From Streptomyces corallincola (GTDB lineage Bacteria; Actinomycetota; Actinomycetes; Streptomycetales; Streptomycetaceae): 64,000 nt of DNA. A program made the translations under genes and the position numbers. The DNA lies in contig NZ_JAHRXF010000005.1 of NCBI RefSeq assembly GCF_019104725.1, positions 1 through 64,000 on the forward strand. The letters run 5' to 3'. Positions 17,345 through 25,798 of the stretch are shown one piece after another. The notes beneath the pieces were generated by a model. It had not been told where the DNA came from. It made no database searches and saw only the letters and a program-made list of their open reading frames with translations. Positions within the stretch are counted from its first letter, which is position 1, and each line of letters begins with the position of its first letter.

Positions 17345-18720
17345 TCGGTCGCTTCCCTCTCCTCGTCGGTGAGCAGTCCGATGCCCGGATAGTGCTTGCG
17401 CTGGTTGGACAGGATCATCTCCTTGGGCGATGCCAGCCCGACCAGTTCACGGGTGCGGACGGCGAACGCGCGCGAGGACATGGCGGGTGCCCCTTCATTC
17501 TGGCACCAGATCCGGTACGCGGCGTAGAGGGCCGTCTGCTCTGCGCGCAGTTCGGAGCCGAGCCGACAGCATTCGTCGTAGAAGCGCCCGGTGTGGTCCT
17601 CGGTCTCGGCGTACGCCGTCGTGGCGATACGGACCCGTTCGGGACCCGTGAGATCCCGGTGCCCGGCAAGATAACGACGAGCACCGTCGATGAGCCAGCC
17701 CAGGATGCCCGGCCCCTCCTCCGTGACGAGGATGTCCGCCAGGTTGTCGATCTTGCGGTCGTCGGAGACAGTCCGCTCGAACGGGATCAGCCGCATACGG
17801 CGCCAGAACGCGAAGCCACCGGTGCCCACTTCGGGGCGGTGGTTGCCGAGCAGCCAGAGCTTGTGGGTGGGCTGGAAGCTGAAGAAGTCCTGCCGCATCC
17901 GGCGCGCCTTGATCCGGTCACCACCGGTCAGCAGCTTCACCCGGGCCTCGTCGAACTTGTCGCCGTGCTTCACCTCGGAGCACACGATGACCCGACGTCC
18001 GTGCAGTTCGGCGAGGTCGGTGGGGTGGCCCTCGTAGGGGCGGGCCATCAGGAAGCCGGGCGGGGCCGCGTCGGCGTAGTCCCCGAGGAGCTTCATCAGC
18101 ACGTCCAGCAGCACCGACTTGCCGTTCTTGCCCGCACCGAACAGGAACGGCAGAACCTGACCACCCACATCACCCGTGATCGAGTACCCGAGGAGGAGCT
18201 GGAGGAAGGAGATCATCTCCTGGCCCTCCTCGTCCTCGCCGAAGGTGTCGGTGAGGAAGCGGTTCCAGCGCGGGGTGGCGACGTGGTGGGGGCCGACCGT
18301 GGTGGACCGGGAGTGGAAGTCCTTGTTGGGGTCGGGGCTCTTGATGAGGCCGCTGCGCAGATCGACGATGCCGTCCGGGGTGCAGAGCGCGTACGGGTCG
18401 GCGTCCAGCAGCGAGGCGTTGAGGACCATGCCGGGGGCGGACTTGGCCTGCGTGAGCATCGCGTTCATGCCGGTGGTGGACAGGGCGCGGCGGCGGTGGG
18501 TCTGGAGGGCCTGCGCGGTGTGCATGCCGCGCGGGTCGTGGGCGGCGATGGCCTCCGCGAGGTCGCCCGCGGCCCACAGGACGGTGTCGTCCTCGTCGAT
18601 CTGCCAGCGGGTGGTGTCCCAGCGGTACCAGCCGATGCCGGGGACGTGCCGGTAGTCGCGGCCGTAGAGCTTCACGAACAGCTTGGCGTTGCCCCGGTCG
18701 GTCAGGGTGTCCGGGAGCAG
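16943..18720 (-). repeat. Long inverted repeat, left copy (1,778 bp)
   Basis: From the codon pair LL of LLPDTL in the primase-helicase to the stop of the 133-aa gene, this block matches 34142-35919 in opposite orientation with identical length and no net indel. By eye the encoded helicase parts are about 85% identical overall and about 92% after the Walker A, with long identical DNA runs such as those around 17640-17700. Confidence 0.85.
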
Positions 18721-18867
18721 CCCGGAGGAGGTCGCCTCCCCCGTGACGGCGGGTGCGGCGGGGGCCGACTGGGCGGGGACGGGCACCGAGGTGCCCTGTG
18801 CGCGGATCTGGGCGGCGACGGCCTCGGGGTCGAAGTCGAAGAGCGTCTCGTTGCCGGGCGACGTCAT
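17341..18867 (-). CDS. Plasmid/phage primase-helicase (D5/P4-type, SF3), copy 1
   Basis: 508 aa from ATG 18867. Residues ~95-200 match the D5_N domain (RALSTTGMNAMLTQAK, CTPDGIVDLRSG). The SF3 helicase Walker A is GAGKNGKS at ~244-251, Walker B-like VIVCSEV follows, then motif C LLGNHRPEV and the arginine-bearing FWRRMRLIPF. The C-terminal ~100 residues look like a winged-helix module. It unwinds origin DNA as a hexamer during plasmid or phage initiation. Start/stop overlaps link Prim-Pol, this gene and the 133-aa protein in one operon. From residue 50 on, a second copy exists in inverted orientation at 34142-35521. Confidence 0.9.
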   Translation of the reverse strand: MTSPGNETLFDFDPEAVAAQIRAQGTSVPVPAQSAPAAPAVTGEATSSGLLPDTLTDRGNAKLFVKLYGRDYRHVPGIGWYRWDTTRWQIDEDDTVLWAAGDLAEAIAAHDPRGMHTAQALQTHRRRALSTTGMNAMLTQAKSAPGMVLNASLLDADPYALCTPDGIVDLRSGLIKSPDPNKDFHSRSTTVGPHHVATPRWNRFLTDTFGEDEEGQEMISFLQLLLGYSITGDVGGQVLPFLFGAGKNGKSVLLDVLMKLLGDYADAAPPGFLMARPYEGHPTDLAELHGRRVIVCSEVKHGDKFDEARVKLLTGGDRIKARRMRQDFFSFQPTHKLWLLGNHRPEVGTGGFAFWRRMRLIPFERTVSDDRKIDNLADILVTEEGPGILGWLIDGARRYLAGHRDLTGPERVRIATTAYAETEDHTGRFYDECCRLGSELRAEQTALYAAYRIWCQNEGAPAMSSRAFAVRTRELVGLASPKEMILSNQRKHYPGIGLLTDEEREATE

Positions 18868-19976
18868 GGACGCCCTCCGCGGGGTTGCAGGGGGTACTTG
18901 AGACCGGCGGTGAGACCGCTGCGGATGATCTGTTGGGCGCGCGGCTCCTGACCGGGGCGGGCGGCCGTCGCGGCGGCTTCCAGGGCGCGTTCGGCCTCCT
19001 CCTGGCTGAGCCGCCCGGCGGCGACGAGACCGCCCAGGGTGAACGCGGCCCGGTTCAGGGTGCTGGAGAAACCGGCGCCCTCGGCCTGCTGGCCGCACGC
19101 CTCGACGGGGGCGAGTACGGAGGCCAGCAGACCCCGGTCGCGGTCGCGGTGTCCGCCCGCCGCGAGAACGGCCTGCTGGGCGCGTGGAGGGACCGGCCGG
19201 GGGGTGGGGATGTTGGGGGCGGGCAGGTGGCTGGTGCGCTCCAGTTCCTGGGCGAGCCAGGCGGGCAGCACGGCGGGTTCGCGGACGGCTCCGACGGGGG
19301 TGTAGCCGCCCTGGTGGGTGGTGGTGCCGGGGGCGATGATGTAGCCGCCGTGCGCACGGACGTCCACCTGCCAGGCGAGGGCGCGGCCGGGGCTGGAGCC
19401 GGAGGAGCAGTGCCAGCGGCGGTTGTCGGCCGCCCGGTACCAGACGTGCAGGCCCCCCGAGGGAGTGCGGACCCGCAGCGTGGAGTCGTCGTCGGCCGGG
19501 CTGGGCTGGCCGCGGAGCGCGGCGAGCACGCCGAGGGTGTGGAAGCCGTTGGCGAGCCCGGTGAGGTCGATGTGGTCGGCGATCCGGATGCCGGGCAGGA
19601 TGCGGTCCCTGCTGGGCGGCTGGGTGGGGTGGGCGTCGATGTCGATGACGACCAGCCGGGCCGGGCCGCAGGCGATACCGACCCCGAACTCGGGATGGGC
19701 ACCCCACCACTGGGTGATGCGCTGCTGGTCGAGGGTGGCGGCGTGGAAGCCGTGGCACCAGCGGCCTGCGGGGAGGCAGGGGCACTCGGCGGGCGGGTGC
19801 GGGTTGGCGCGGCACTGGGCGCAGTTGGCGGCGGGTGTCTTGCGGCCTGCGGCGAGCGGGTGAACCGGCCAGCCGCGCCGGGCGCACCAGCTCGCGGTGG
19901 TCAGTGCGGGGACACCTGGAGTGCCCGGACCGGGGCGCGTTGAGTCGCTGTTGGAAACACGCAGCTCAGCAGGCAT
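18864..19976 (-). CDS. Bifunctional DNA primase/polymerase (AEP Prim-Pol)
   Basis: 370 aa from ATG 19976, preceded by a GGGGGG-type ribosome binding site. Archaeo-eukaryotic primase fold signatures: metal-binding DID at ~112-114 (VVIDIDAHP) and the SGGLHVWY nucleotide-binding His strand, then GGYIIAPGT. A cysteine-rich N-terminal patch (C52, C55, C65, C67, C74, H75) may bind zinc. It would lay primers at the adjacent iteron origin. The stop overlaps the helicase start by four bases. One origin iteron lies inside its 5' coding end at 19941-19950, so initiator binding could also control its expression. There is no copy of this gene in module 2. Confidence 0.88.
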   Translation of the reverse strand: MPAELRVSNSDSTRPGPGTPGVPALTTASWCARRGWPVHPLAAGRKTPAANCAQCRANPHPPAECPCLPAGRWCHGFHAATLDQQRITQWWGAHPEFGVGIACGPARLVVIDIDAHPTQPPSRDRILPGIRIADHIDLTGLANGFHTLGVLAALRGQPSPADDDSTLRVRTPSGGLHVWYRAADNRRWHCSSGSSPGRALAWQVDVRAHGGYIIAPGTTTHQGGYTPVGAVREPAVLPAWLAQELERTSHLPAPNIPTPRPVPPRAQQAVLAAGGHRDRDRGLLASVLAPVEACGQQAEGAGFSSTLNRAAFTLGGLVAAGRLSQEEAERALEAAATAARPGQEPRAQQIIRSGLTAGLKYPLQPRGGRP

Positions 19977-20507
19977 GTGGACCCCCCTACCAGCGACCGA
20001 AGCGACTCTACGACGGACACAGACTAGCGAACGGAGCAGCTGAGGTCGTGGAGCACGTGCGGAGAACGGTGGTTTACGTGTCGATGGTGACGCCTCGTTC
20101 CGGGTGGCCGAAACCCCTGTGGATAACTCCAGCGACTGAGACTGAAGGGGCAGCGACTGGGGGGCTTCAGTCGCTGTTGCTCGTCGCTGTGCAAATGTGC
20201 AGGTCAAGAAGATCCAAAAGCTAAAACAGCGACTGAAGCGACTGAAGGCTTCTATATATGACGCACACGAGCACCCTATAACTAGCTCATATATGGGGCC
20301 CTTGAGTCGCTTCAGTCGCTATCGAGCAAGGGACACCCCTCTTACCTGCGCTTTCTCTCTGAGACTGAGAGCGACTGAACAGTCGCTGGGTAGCTCCCCC
20401 TTCAGTCGCTGTGGCCAGAGTTTCACGCTCTGCTGACGACTGAGGAGCGACCGAGCAGCTACTGAACGAGAGGGGCAGCGACTGAAGAAATCGGCCAGCG
20501 ACTCAAG
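19941..20507. repeat. Iteron field, candidate replication origin 1
   Basis: About fourteen copies of a CAGCGACTGAAG / CTTCAGTCGCTG element in both orientations, e.g. 19941-19950, 19991-20008, 20131-20140, 20151-20160, 20165-20176, 20227-20247 (tandem), 20301-20320 (tandem), 20369-20388 (inverted pair), 20401-20411, 20476-20487 and 20496-20507. An AT-rich stretch at ~20205-20295 (TCTATATATG and CTCATATATG) would be the unwinding element, and a DnaA box lies at 20118. The field adjoins the Prim-Pol/helicase operon. Together this is a textbook iteron-type plasmid origin layout. Confidence 0.85.
20118..20126 (-). promoter_or_regulatory. Perfect DnaA box
   Basis: Minus strand reads TTATCCACA, a 9/9 match to the classical DnaA box, inside the iteron field and ~80 bp from its AT-rich stretch. 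It implies host DnaA helps open this origin. Confidence 0.75.
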
Positions 20508-20609
20508 CCTCCGGCCGGAGCACCCGGCCGAGGGCCGCCACCGCTCCCGCCGCTGTGCTGAGCCTGTGCGGAAGGACATCGGTAGCGGCTCCGGCCCCGC
20601 TGGAGGACC

Positions 20610-21308
20610 ATGACCATGACGACCTCTGTGCCGCTGTCCGGAAGGGGTGCACGCGTCGTGTCGGAACGCAGCGCGGGAGCCACCGGGCTCACCTCCCAGT
20701 ACTCCGCCCAGGTGGCTGGCGATCTCGAACGCAACCGTCGGGAGCAGGAGCGGATCGGCAAGGAGATCGAGGCTCTCCAGGCCCAGCTCGCCGGGCTGCA
20801 CCACGACCGTGCCGTTCTGGAGAACATGCGCCAGGTGCTCGGTCTCCAGTCGGTCCAGCAGGCCGCCGTCCCGGAGCCGGTCGGCGCCGACACCCTCGCC
20901 GTAATGCCCTCGCCGCGTGCCGACGCGGCCTCCGGGACGGGCACCGAGGGGGCCACGGACATCCAGGGCGCCTCGGAGGCCGTGCCGCCCGCTGAGAGCG
21001 AGCGGCACACCAGAGACGCGCCGGTGGACCCCCGCTCCCCCAGAGTCGTACCGCCTACCCTGGTCGAACTGGTCCGTGCCCACCTGCGTGCGCAGGCCGA
21101 GCCGCGTTCCGCGCTGGAGATCGCCACCGAGCTGGCCCGGCGCCACCCCGACCGGACCGTCAAGAAGACCGTCGTACGGACGACCCTGGAGGCGCTGGTC
21201 GCCAAGGCGCAGGCCCAGCGCATCAAGCAGGGCACGTCCGTCTTCTACACGGCCGCCGGGAGCCACGGACCGGGGTCCGGGCTCCCGGCGGGGCCGAAGT
21301 CCTTCTGA
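20610..21308 (+). CDS. Coiled-coil / winged-helix protein, unknown role
   Basis: 232 aa from ATG 20610, four bases after TGGAGG. Residues ~30-80 form a coiled coil (LERNRREQERIGKEIEALQAQLAGLHHDRAVLENMRQVL-type heptads, read in parts). A disordered Pro/Glu/Thr linker follows. The C-terminal ~70 residues (LVELVRAHLRAQAEPRSALEIATELARRHPDRTVKKTVVRTTLEALV) look like a winged helix. It could bind DNA as a dimer. It faces away from the Prim-Pol operon across the iteron origin, so a role in origin control is conceivable, but similar proteins are also ordinary chromosomal regulators. Confidence 0.65.
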   Translation: MTMTTSVPLSGRGARVVSERSAGATGLTSQYSAQVAGDLERNRREQERIGKEIEALQAQLAGLHHDRAVLENMRQVLGLQSVQQAAVPEPVGADTLAVMPSPRADAASGTGTEGATDIQGASEAVPPAESERHTRDAPVDPRSPRVVPPTLVELVRAHLRAQAEPRSALEIATELARRHPDRTVKKTVVRTTLEALVAKAQAQRIKQGTSVFYTAAGSHGPGSGLPAGPKSF

Positions 21309-21749
21309 GCCGCCCTGTGCGGGCCGGGTACGGGTCCGGCGCTTTCTGGTCTACCTCTGGATTGGCGCGAGCCGTGTACCGCCCGTTTTCCTACGAGCGC
21401 GAGGCGTTTGCAGTGCCGTTGCCGCCCTGGGGACCCGAGGGGGCTCTCATCCGCTCTTCTCGGTTCATCGGGTGGACCGGCCCGCGCACTCCCCGCGAGA
21501 TCGTCGCCGTAGTGGAACCGGTGAGGCCGTCCATCGCCTCCGGACAGCGGAGGCGATGGACCCAACCCTAGGAAGTGGCGGCCGCGAACGGCATACGTCA
21601 TCCAACTGCGTCCTGTGCCGCCGTCACGCCGTTCCTTAAGCAGCGCACCGCTCCGGCCTGCGACATCTCCGTCTCCGAGGTCCGTTGAACCGAGTCCGCG
21701 CGCCGTACGTGTCCAGCACGACGGTTCCGTACGGAGAGGACACCACCTC
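21309..21749. other. Non-coding stretch before P450
   Basis: No gene seen. It contains a strong hairpin at 21529-21561 and the P450 promoter and ribosome binding site (GGAGAGGA at 21733-21740). Confidence 0.5.
21529..21561. terminator. Hairpin, 14-bp perfect stem
   Basis: GTCCATCGCCTCCG, loop GACAG, then the exact complement. It lies 220 nt downstream of the winged-helix gene. No T-run, as is common in streptomycete terminators. Confidence 0.6.
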
Positions 21750-22988
21750 ATGGACGCCACCCCCGGTGCGCCGCACCGCCTGGACGTGTCGGGTGGCTGC
21801 CCGCACGCGGCCAACGCCCGCCTGCTCGCCGAGGGGCCGGTCGCCTCTGTCGTGCTGCCCGGTGAGGTGCCCGCGGTCGCCGTACTGGGTCACCAGGAAC
21901 TGAAGGCGTTCCTGTCCCACCCGGACGTGGCGAAGCACCCCGCCCACTTCGGCGCGCTCCGGCGCGGGGAGATCCCCGACGGCTGGCCGCTCGCGCTGTT
22001 CTGCTCGCCCGAGGGCATGGGCAACCGGGACGGCGACGACCACCGCAGGCTGCGCAGGCTCGTCGGTGAGGCGTTCACCCCGCGCCGGGTCGCGGACCTC
22101 CGCCCCCGCATCGAGGCCCTCACCGACGAACTCCTCGACGGCCTCGCCGCCGGTGCCTCCCAGGACGGCACCGCCGACCTGCGCGAGGGACTCGCGCTCC
22201 GGCTCCCGCTGGACGTCATCGGAGAACTCCTCGGGGTCCCGCGCGCCCACCGGGATCGGCTGCACGAGCTGTCGGGGCGGGTCGTCGCCACCGACATCGG
22301 GCCCGCCGAGGCGGTCGCCGCGCACCACGAACTCGCCGCGCTGCTCGGCTCCGTCGTCGCGGCCCGCGCCGAGCAGCCCGGCGACGATCTCATCAGCGCG
22401 CTGCTCGCGGCCCGTGACGAGGGCGACCGGCTCACCCAGGAGGAGCTGATGGGGACCCTGGTCATCCTCATCGTCGCCGGGCACGAGACGACCATGCACC
22501 TGATCACCAACGCCGTCCGCGCCCTGTGCGCGCACCCGGACCAGCTCGCTCTGGTCCAGGCGGGCAAGGTCTCCTGGGACGACGTCGTCGAGGAGACGCT
22601 GCGCTGGGACGCGCCGGTGAGCTACTTCCCGTTCCGCTATCCCGTGCGGGACATGGAGATCGGCGGCACCCCGGTTCCCGAGGGCACCGCCGTTCTCGCC
22701 GCGTACTCCGCGGCGGGCCGAGACCCGCGCGCGTTCGGCCCGGACGCCGACCGGTTCGACATCACCCGCCCCGGCCGCCCCGGCGCCGTACGGCACCTCT
22801 CCCTCGGCCACGGCGCCCACTACTGCCCCGGTGCTCCCCTGGCCCGGCTGGAGGCCACCGTCGCCCTGGAACGCCTCTTCGCCCGCTGGCCCGGCCTGCG
22901 GGTCGCGGCTGCCGAGGAGGAACTTGGCCGCCACCCCACCTTCGTCGGCAACAGCGTGGCCCGGCTCCCGGTCCGGCTCGACGGCTGA
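21750..22988 (+). CDS. Cytochrome P450
   Basis: 412 aa from ATG 21750 behind GGAGAGGA. Haem loop LGHGAHYCPGAPLARLE (Cys ~359; the usual Phe seven residues before Cys is replaced, giving SLGHG), I-helix LIVAGHETTMH, and ExxR in EETLRWD. Soluble bacterial class I enzyme. No redox partner, regulator or biosynthetic gene is directly attached; the FAD oxidoreductase downstream is convergent and belongs to a separate transcript. Substrate unknown. Confidence 0.9.
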   Translation: MDATPGAPHRLDVSGGCPHAANARLLAEGPVASVVLPGEVPAVAVLGHQELKAFLSHPDVAKHPAHFGALRRGEIPDGWPLALFCSPEGMGNRDGDDHRRLRRLVGEAFTPRRVADLRPRIEALTDELLDGLAAGASQDGTADLREGLALRLPLDVIGELLGVPRAHRDRLHELSGRVVATDIGPAEAVAAHHELAALLGSVVAARAEQPGDDLISALLAARDEGDRLTQEELMGTLVILIVAGHETTMHLITNAVRALCAHPDQLALVQAGKVSWDDVVEETLRWDAPVSYFPFRYPVRDMEIGGTPVPEGTAVLAAYSAAGRDPRAFGPDADRFDITRPGRPGAVRHLSLGHGAHYCPGAPLARLEATVALERLFARWPGLRVAAAEEELGRHPTFVGNSVARLPVRLDG

Positions 22989-23040
22989 GGCGCGCGGCGG
23001 CGCTGGTACGGCGGCGGAGGTCGTACCAGCGCCGCGCGCC
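22989..23040. terminator. Bidirectional hairpin between convergent genes
   Basis: GCGCTGGTACG pairs with CGTACCAGCGC across an 11-base loop, with further GGCGCGC/GCGCGCC pairing beyond a small bulge. It separates the P450 from the convergent oxidoreductase. Confidence 0.7.
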
Positions 23041-23076
23041 GCCGGGTCCCCCCGCGTCTCCCCTGCGGCAACTCCC

Positions 23077-24183
23077 CTACGGAACCGGCTGGTTCAGCAG
23101 CCGGGCCACGTAGGGGACCGCCAGATGCCTGCTCTTGACCGCGTCCGTCACCTTGTGCCCGAGCACCGCCAGCCCGTGGCCCTTGACCGGGATCAGGGTC
23201 GTCCCGGCGCCGGGACCGAACGGCACGGAGAAGATGCGCAGCGGGGTCGTGCGGTACGGGCGCGGCTGCGAGCCGTGCTTGGCGGTGCGGTCCAGGAAGG
23301 AACGGATGTTGTAGGTCGCGGCGGACGCCTGCGCGATGGCGGACGGCGACAGCTTCGCCTCGGCCACGTCGTTCACGTCCCCGATGGCGAAGATGTCCGG
23401 GTGGCCCTGCACCCGTAGATGCGCGTCCACCCGGACGTGCCCGGCCGCGTTCAGCCAACTGCCGTGCCCGGCGAGCCGCAGCCACAGAGTGTTCGGCGTG
23501 GTGCCGGTCGTCCAGAACACGAGGTCCGCCCGGTAGGCGGCGCCGGACTGGTCGATCAGTGCGGCGCCCGCCGAGGTGATGACCGTGTTCAGCCGCACCC
23601 GCACGGCGTTGCGCTCCAGGTGCTCCTGCGCCCTGGCGCCCATTCGGCGGCTCTGGGCGCGGGACAGCAGATACGGACCCGAGTGGGCGAGGGTCACCTC
23701 GCTGCCCGGCTGGGTGCGGCGCAGCTCCGAGGCCAGCTCCACCCCGGAGGGACCGCCGCCGACGACCAGGATCGACCCGGCCCGCGCCGCCTGCTTCTGG
23801 TGCTCCGTGAACGCCGTCGCGGCCTCGTCCACCGTGACCCCGGTGAACCGCGCGGGCTCCTGGTAGTCGGCGCCGGTGGCGATCACCAGGGCGTCGTACG
23901 GCAGCCGCATGCCGCTGCGCAGCAGGACCAGGCGGTCACCGGTGTCGATGCCCGTCGCCTTGTCCCGCAGCACCCGGCCCCGGGCGAGCAGCCTGTCGTA
24001 CGGGAAGAAGGGCGCGGTGGTCCAGTCGGGATCGACGCTGGCCCGCAGGGAGGCGACCCGGTGGAAGAAGGCGTCCTTGCCGTCCACCATCGTCACGTCC
24101 GCGACCTCGTCCAGGTCGCGGGCCAGTTTGACCCCGGCGTAGCCGCCGCCGATGACGACGACCCGCCGTCCGCTTGTGTCCAT
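23077..24183 (-). CDS. FAD-dependent pyridine nucleotide oxidoreductase (NDH-2/AIF-like)
   Basis: 368 aa from ATG 24183 after GGGAG. Two Rossmann folds: VVVIGGGYAGVKLA for FAD at the N-terminus and ILVVGGGPSGVELASEL for NAD(P)H at ~145, plus ATGADY and the second FAD contact IFAIGDVND. Type II NADH:quinone oxidoreductases and AIFM2-like enzymes share this layout. Without the C-terminal amphipathic helix typical of NDH-2 it may be soluble. No CxxC disulfide is seen, so it is not a glutathione or thioredoxin reductase. Confidence 0.85.
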   Translation of the reverse strand: MDTSGRRVVVIGGGYAGVKLARDLDEVADVTMVDGKDAFFHRVASLRASVDPDWTTAPFFPYDRLLARGRVLRDKATGIDTGDRLVLLRSGMRLPYDALVIATGADYQEPARFTGVTVDEAATAFTEHQKQAARAGSILVVGGGPSGVELASELRRTQPGSEVTLAHSGPYLLSRAQSRRMGARAQEHLERNAVRVRLNTVITSAGAALIDQSGAAYRADLVFWTTGTTPNTLWLRLAGHGSWLNAAGHVRVDAHLRVQGHPDIFAIGDVNDVAEAKLSPSAIAQASAATYNIRSFLDRTAKHGSQPRPYRTTPLRIFSVPFGPGAGTTLIPVKGHGLAVLGHKVTDAVKSRHLAVPYVARLLNQPVP

Positions 24184-24401
24184 GCTGCTCGACTCCCGTT
24201 GCTGTGCTGCGTCGCGCTCGGGCACCGGCCGCCCGTGCGGGGACGGGAGCGGTCTCCACGGCGGGGCGGGTCCGCCGCCGCCGGAGAGCACGGGCGCGCT
24301 GCCTGGCCCGTGGGCCGGTCCGGTGTCGTCGCGGGCGCCGTCCCGGGGGCCCGCCGTCACCGGTCGTACCGGCCGGTGGGAACGCGGTGCGTTCCTGCAC
24401 A

Positions 24402-24456
24402 GAGCACGGTCCGGAGCGGGGGAAGGTTCAACCGTCCCCCGCTCCGGACCGTGCTC
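24402..24456 (-). terminator. Very strong terminator, 22-bp perfect stem
   Basis: Arms 24402-24423 and 24435-24456 are exact complements (GAGCACGGTCCGGAGCGGGGGA) around an 11-base loop. It starts 8 bp beyond the TetR stop and ends that operon before the oxidoreductase. Confidence 0.88.
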
Positions 24457-24463
24457 CACCGGA

Positions 24464-25072
24464 TCAGCGCGCCGACGGGATGCGGTCGGCCACGGCGTCC
24501 ACCGAGGCCACGACCGCCGCCCGGTGCTGTGCCAGGCGGGTCTTCTCGTCGGCGCCCGCCGGGTTGCGGATGGCGGCCGGGGTGGAGAGCCAGGACTGCG
24601 CGGCGGCGAGCGCGATCATCAGCGCGTCCATCCCGCCCGCCAGGTCGGTGCCGTACGCCTCCGCGACCGCGCGGGCCTTGTCGATGTGGTTGTCCCGCTC
24701 GGCGTCCGTCGCCTCCGGGCGCTCCAGCGTCCGCCACTGGGTGAGCCGGATGAGGTCCGGGTCGTCGGCGAACGCGTCGAAGAGGGCGCCCGCGTATCCG
24801 GCCAGGTCGTCCGGGGTGAAGGGGACGACATCGGCCAGGACGCGGATACGGGCCTCCAGGACCGCTTCGAACAGCTCTTCCTTCGAGCCGAAGTAGGCAT
24901 AGATCGCCTGCTTGTTGGCGGGTGCGTTCCTGGCGATGCGTTCGACGCGGGCCCCCGCGGGCCCGTGGGTGACGAACTCCTCGTAGGCGGCCTCCAGCAG
25001 CCGGGCGCGGGTGGCGGAGGCGCCCCGGCCCGGTGCCGGTGCCCGTACCGGGCCGGGGCGCGTGCCGCTCAC
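24464..25072 (-). CDS. TetR-family regulator, copy A
   Basis: 202 aa from GTG 25072, whose first four bases overlap the stop of the SnoaL-like gene (GTGA). N-terminal HTH: TRARLLEAAYEEF, VERIARNAPANKQAIYAYFGSKEELF. The C-terminal ligand domain begins at ~80. It is ~73% identical by eye over ~180 residues to the TetR at 51384-51953, so they are paralogues. Probable autoregulator through the CCATCCGGTTG sites 470-520 bp upstream, before the SnoaL-like gene. Confidence 0.9.
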   Translation of the reverse strand: MSGTRPGPVRAPAPGRGASATRARLLEAAYEEFVTHGPAGARVERIARNAPANKQAIYAYFGSKEELFEAVLEARIRVLADVVPFTPDDLAGYAGALFDAFADDPDLIRLTQWRTLERPEATDAERDNHIDKARAVAEAYGTDLAGGMDALMIALAAAQSWLSTPAAIRNPAGADEKTRLAQHRAAVVASVDAVADRIPSAR

Positions 25073-25470
25073 CGGGTGCCCGCCAGCAGGCCGAGGAAGT
25101 AGTCCGTGCCGACCTCGCCCCAGTGCTCGACGATCTTCCCGTCGCGGATCACGTCCACCGTGGTGCCGTTCAGGGTCGCGGTGCGGCCGGTCGAGGTGAC
25201 TCCGAGGAAGTCCTGGGTCTGGGTGGCGGTCAGCACCCAGCGGGTGGCCACCTTGTCGCCCTCGGCCACCTGGTCGAGGACCTCGACCGAGATGTCCTTG
25301 AACGAGGCGATCAGGGACTTCTCGATGTCCAGCCACGTCTGCCGGGTGAAGGCGAAGCCGCCGGTGGGGTGGATGACCAGATCCTCGTCCACGAACTGCG
25401 CCCAGGTGGCGTCCAGGTCGCCCTTGGCGTAGCTGGCCCAGAAGTCGCTGACGACGGTCTTGTTGCTCAT
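25069..25470 (-). CDS. SnoaL-like / NTF2-fold protein
   Basis: 133 aa from ATG 25470 after AGGAG. NTF2-like alpha+beta fold as in SnoaL-like polyketide cyclases and ketosteroid isomerase relatives: VSDFWASYAKGDLDATWAQFVDEDLVIH at the N-terminus, VEVLDQVAEGDKVATRWVLTATQ in the sheet and DVIRDGKIVEHWGEVG near the end. It binds a small hydrophobic molecule or acts as isomerase or cyclase; the reaction is unknown. Coupled to the TetR gene, whose ligand may be its substrate or product. Confidence 0.85.
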   Translation of the reverse strand: MSNKTVVSDFWASYAKGDLDATWAQFVDEDLVIHPTGGFAFTRQTWLDIEKSLIASFKDISVEVLDQVAEGDKVATRWVLTATQTQDFLGVTSTGRTATLNGTTVDVIRDGKIVEHWGEVGTDYFLGLLAGTR

Positions 25471-25798
25471 GGTGATCTCCTGTGTGGGTGACCCGGCCCG
25501 TAGGGGCCGTGGTGTCCGGCTGGTGACTCCCGGCGTTGAATCCATCCGGTTGGTTGAAAACTTACCCCCGACGGATCAGTAAAACAACCGGATGGTTGAA
25601 AAGTTCGCTGTGACGCGCGTCACATGAGGGAGGGGGCCGGGCGGGCCGGTGTGGTGCACCGGGACGGTCCGGGAACCGCACCGCCAGGAACAGGAGTGCC
25701 GTGTCCGGTTGTTCTTCCTCCGGGTCGCCGTCGATCCGGGCGGCCCGCGGTCACACGGGCACGGTGTCACGCAGGCCCTGACGGAGGTGGGGACGTCC
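25471..25798. other. Divergent control region, SnoaL-TetR versus FUSC gene
   Basis: Holds the promoters of both transcripts and the two TetR-type sites at 25541-25598. No gene is credible in it, since the frame reading into the FUSC gene from 25649 lacks a start with a ribosome binding site. Confidence 0.5.
25541..25598. promoter_or_regulatory. Pair of TetR-type operators
   Basis: Site B, CAACCGGATGGTTG at 25585-25598, is an imperfect dyad. Site A, TCCATCCGGTTGGTTGAAAA at 25541-25560, carries most of its complement. Both are followed by GTTGAAAA. The exact complement of site B recurs at 52959-52972 before an SDR gene. The likely binder is the TetR encoded at 24464-25072. Confidence 0.75.

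Noticed and set aside
17341..19887. 848-codon version of the primase-helicase
   Set aside because: The upstream part overlaps Prim-Pol in another frame; ATG 18867 with a four-base overlap is the natural start.
20197..20436. 79-codon frame in origin 1 (QRLKRLK repeats)
   Set aside because: Its residues are a by-product of reading the iterons; no ribosome binding site.
24402..24456. Possible tRNA T-arm (GGTTCAACC)
   Set aside because: The sequence is the loop of the terminator hairpin; no cloverleaf can be drawn.
24152..25102. Plus-strand frame over the TetR terminator and TetR gene
   Set aside because: Shadow of the minus-strand TetR; interrupted by a 22-bp perfect terminator stem.
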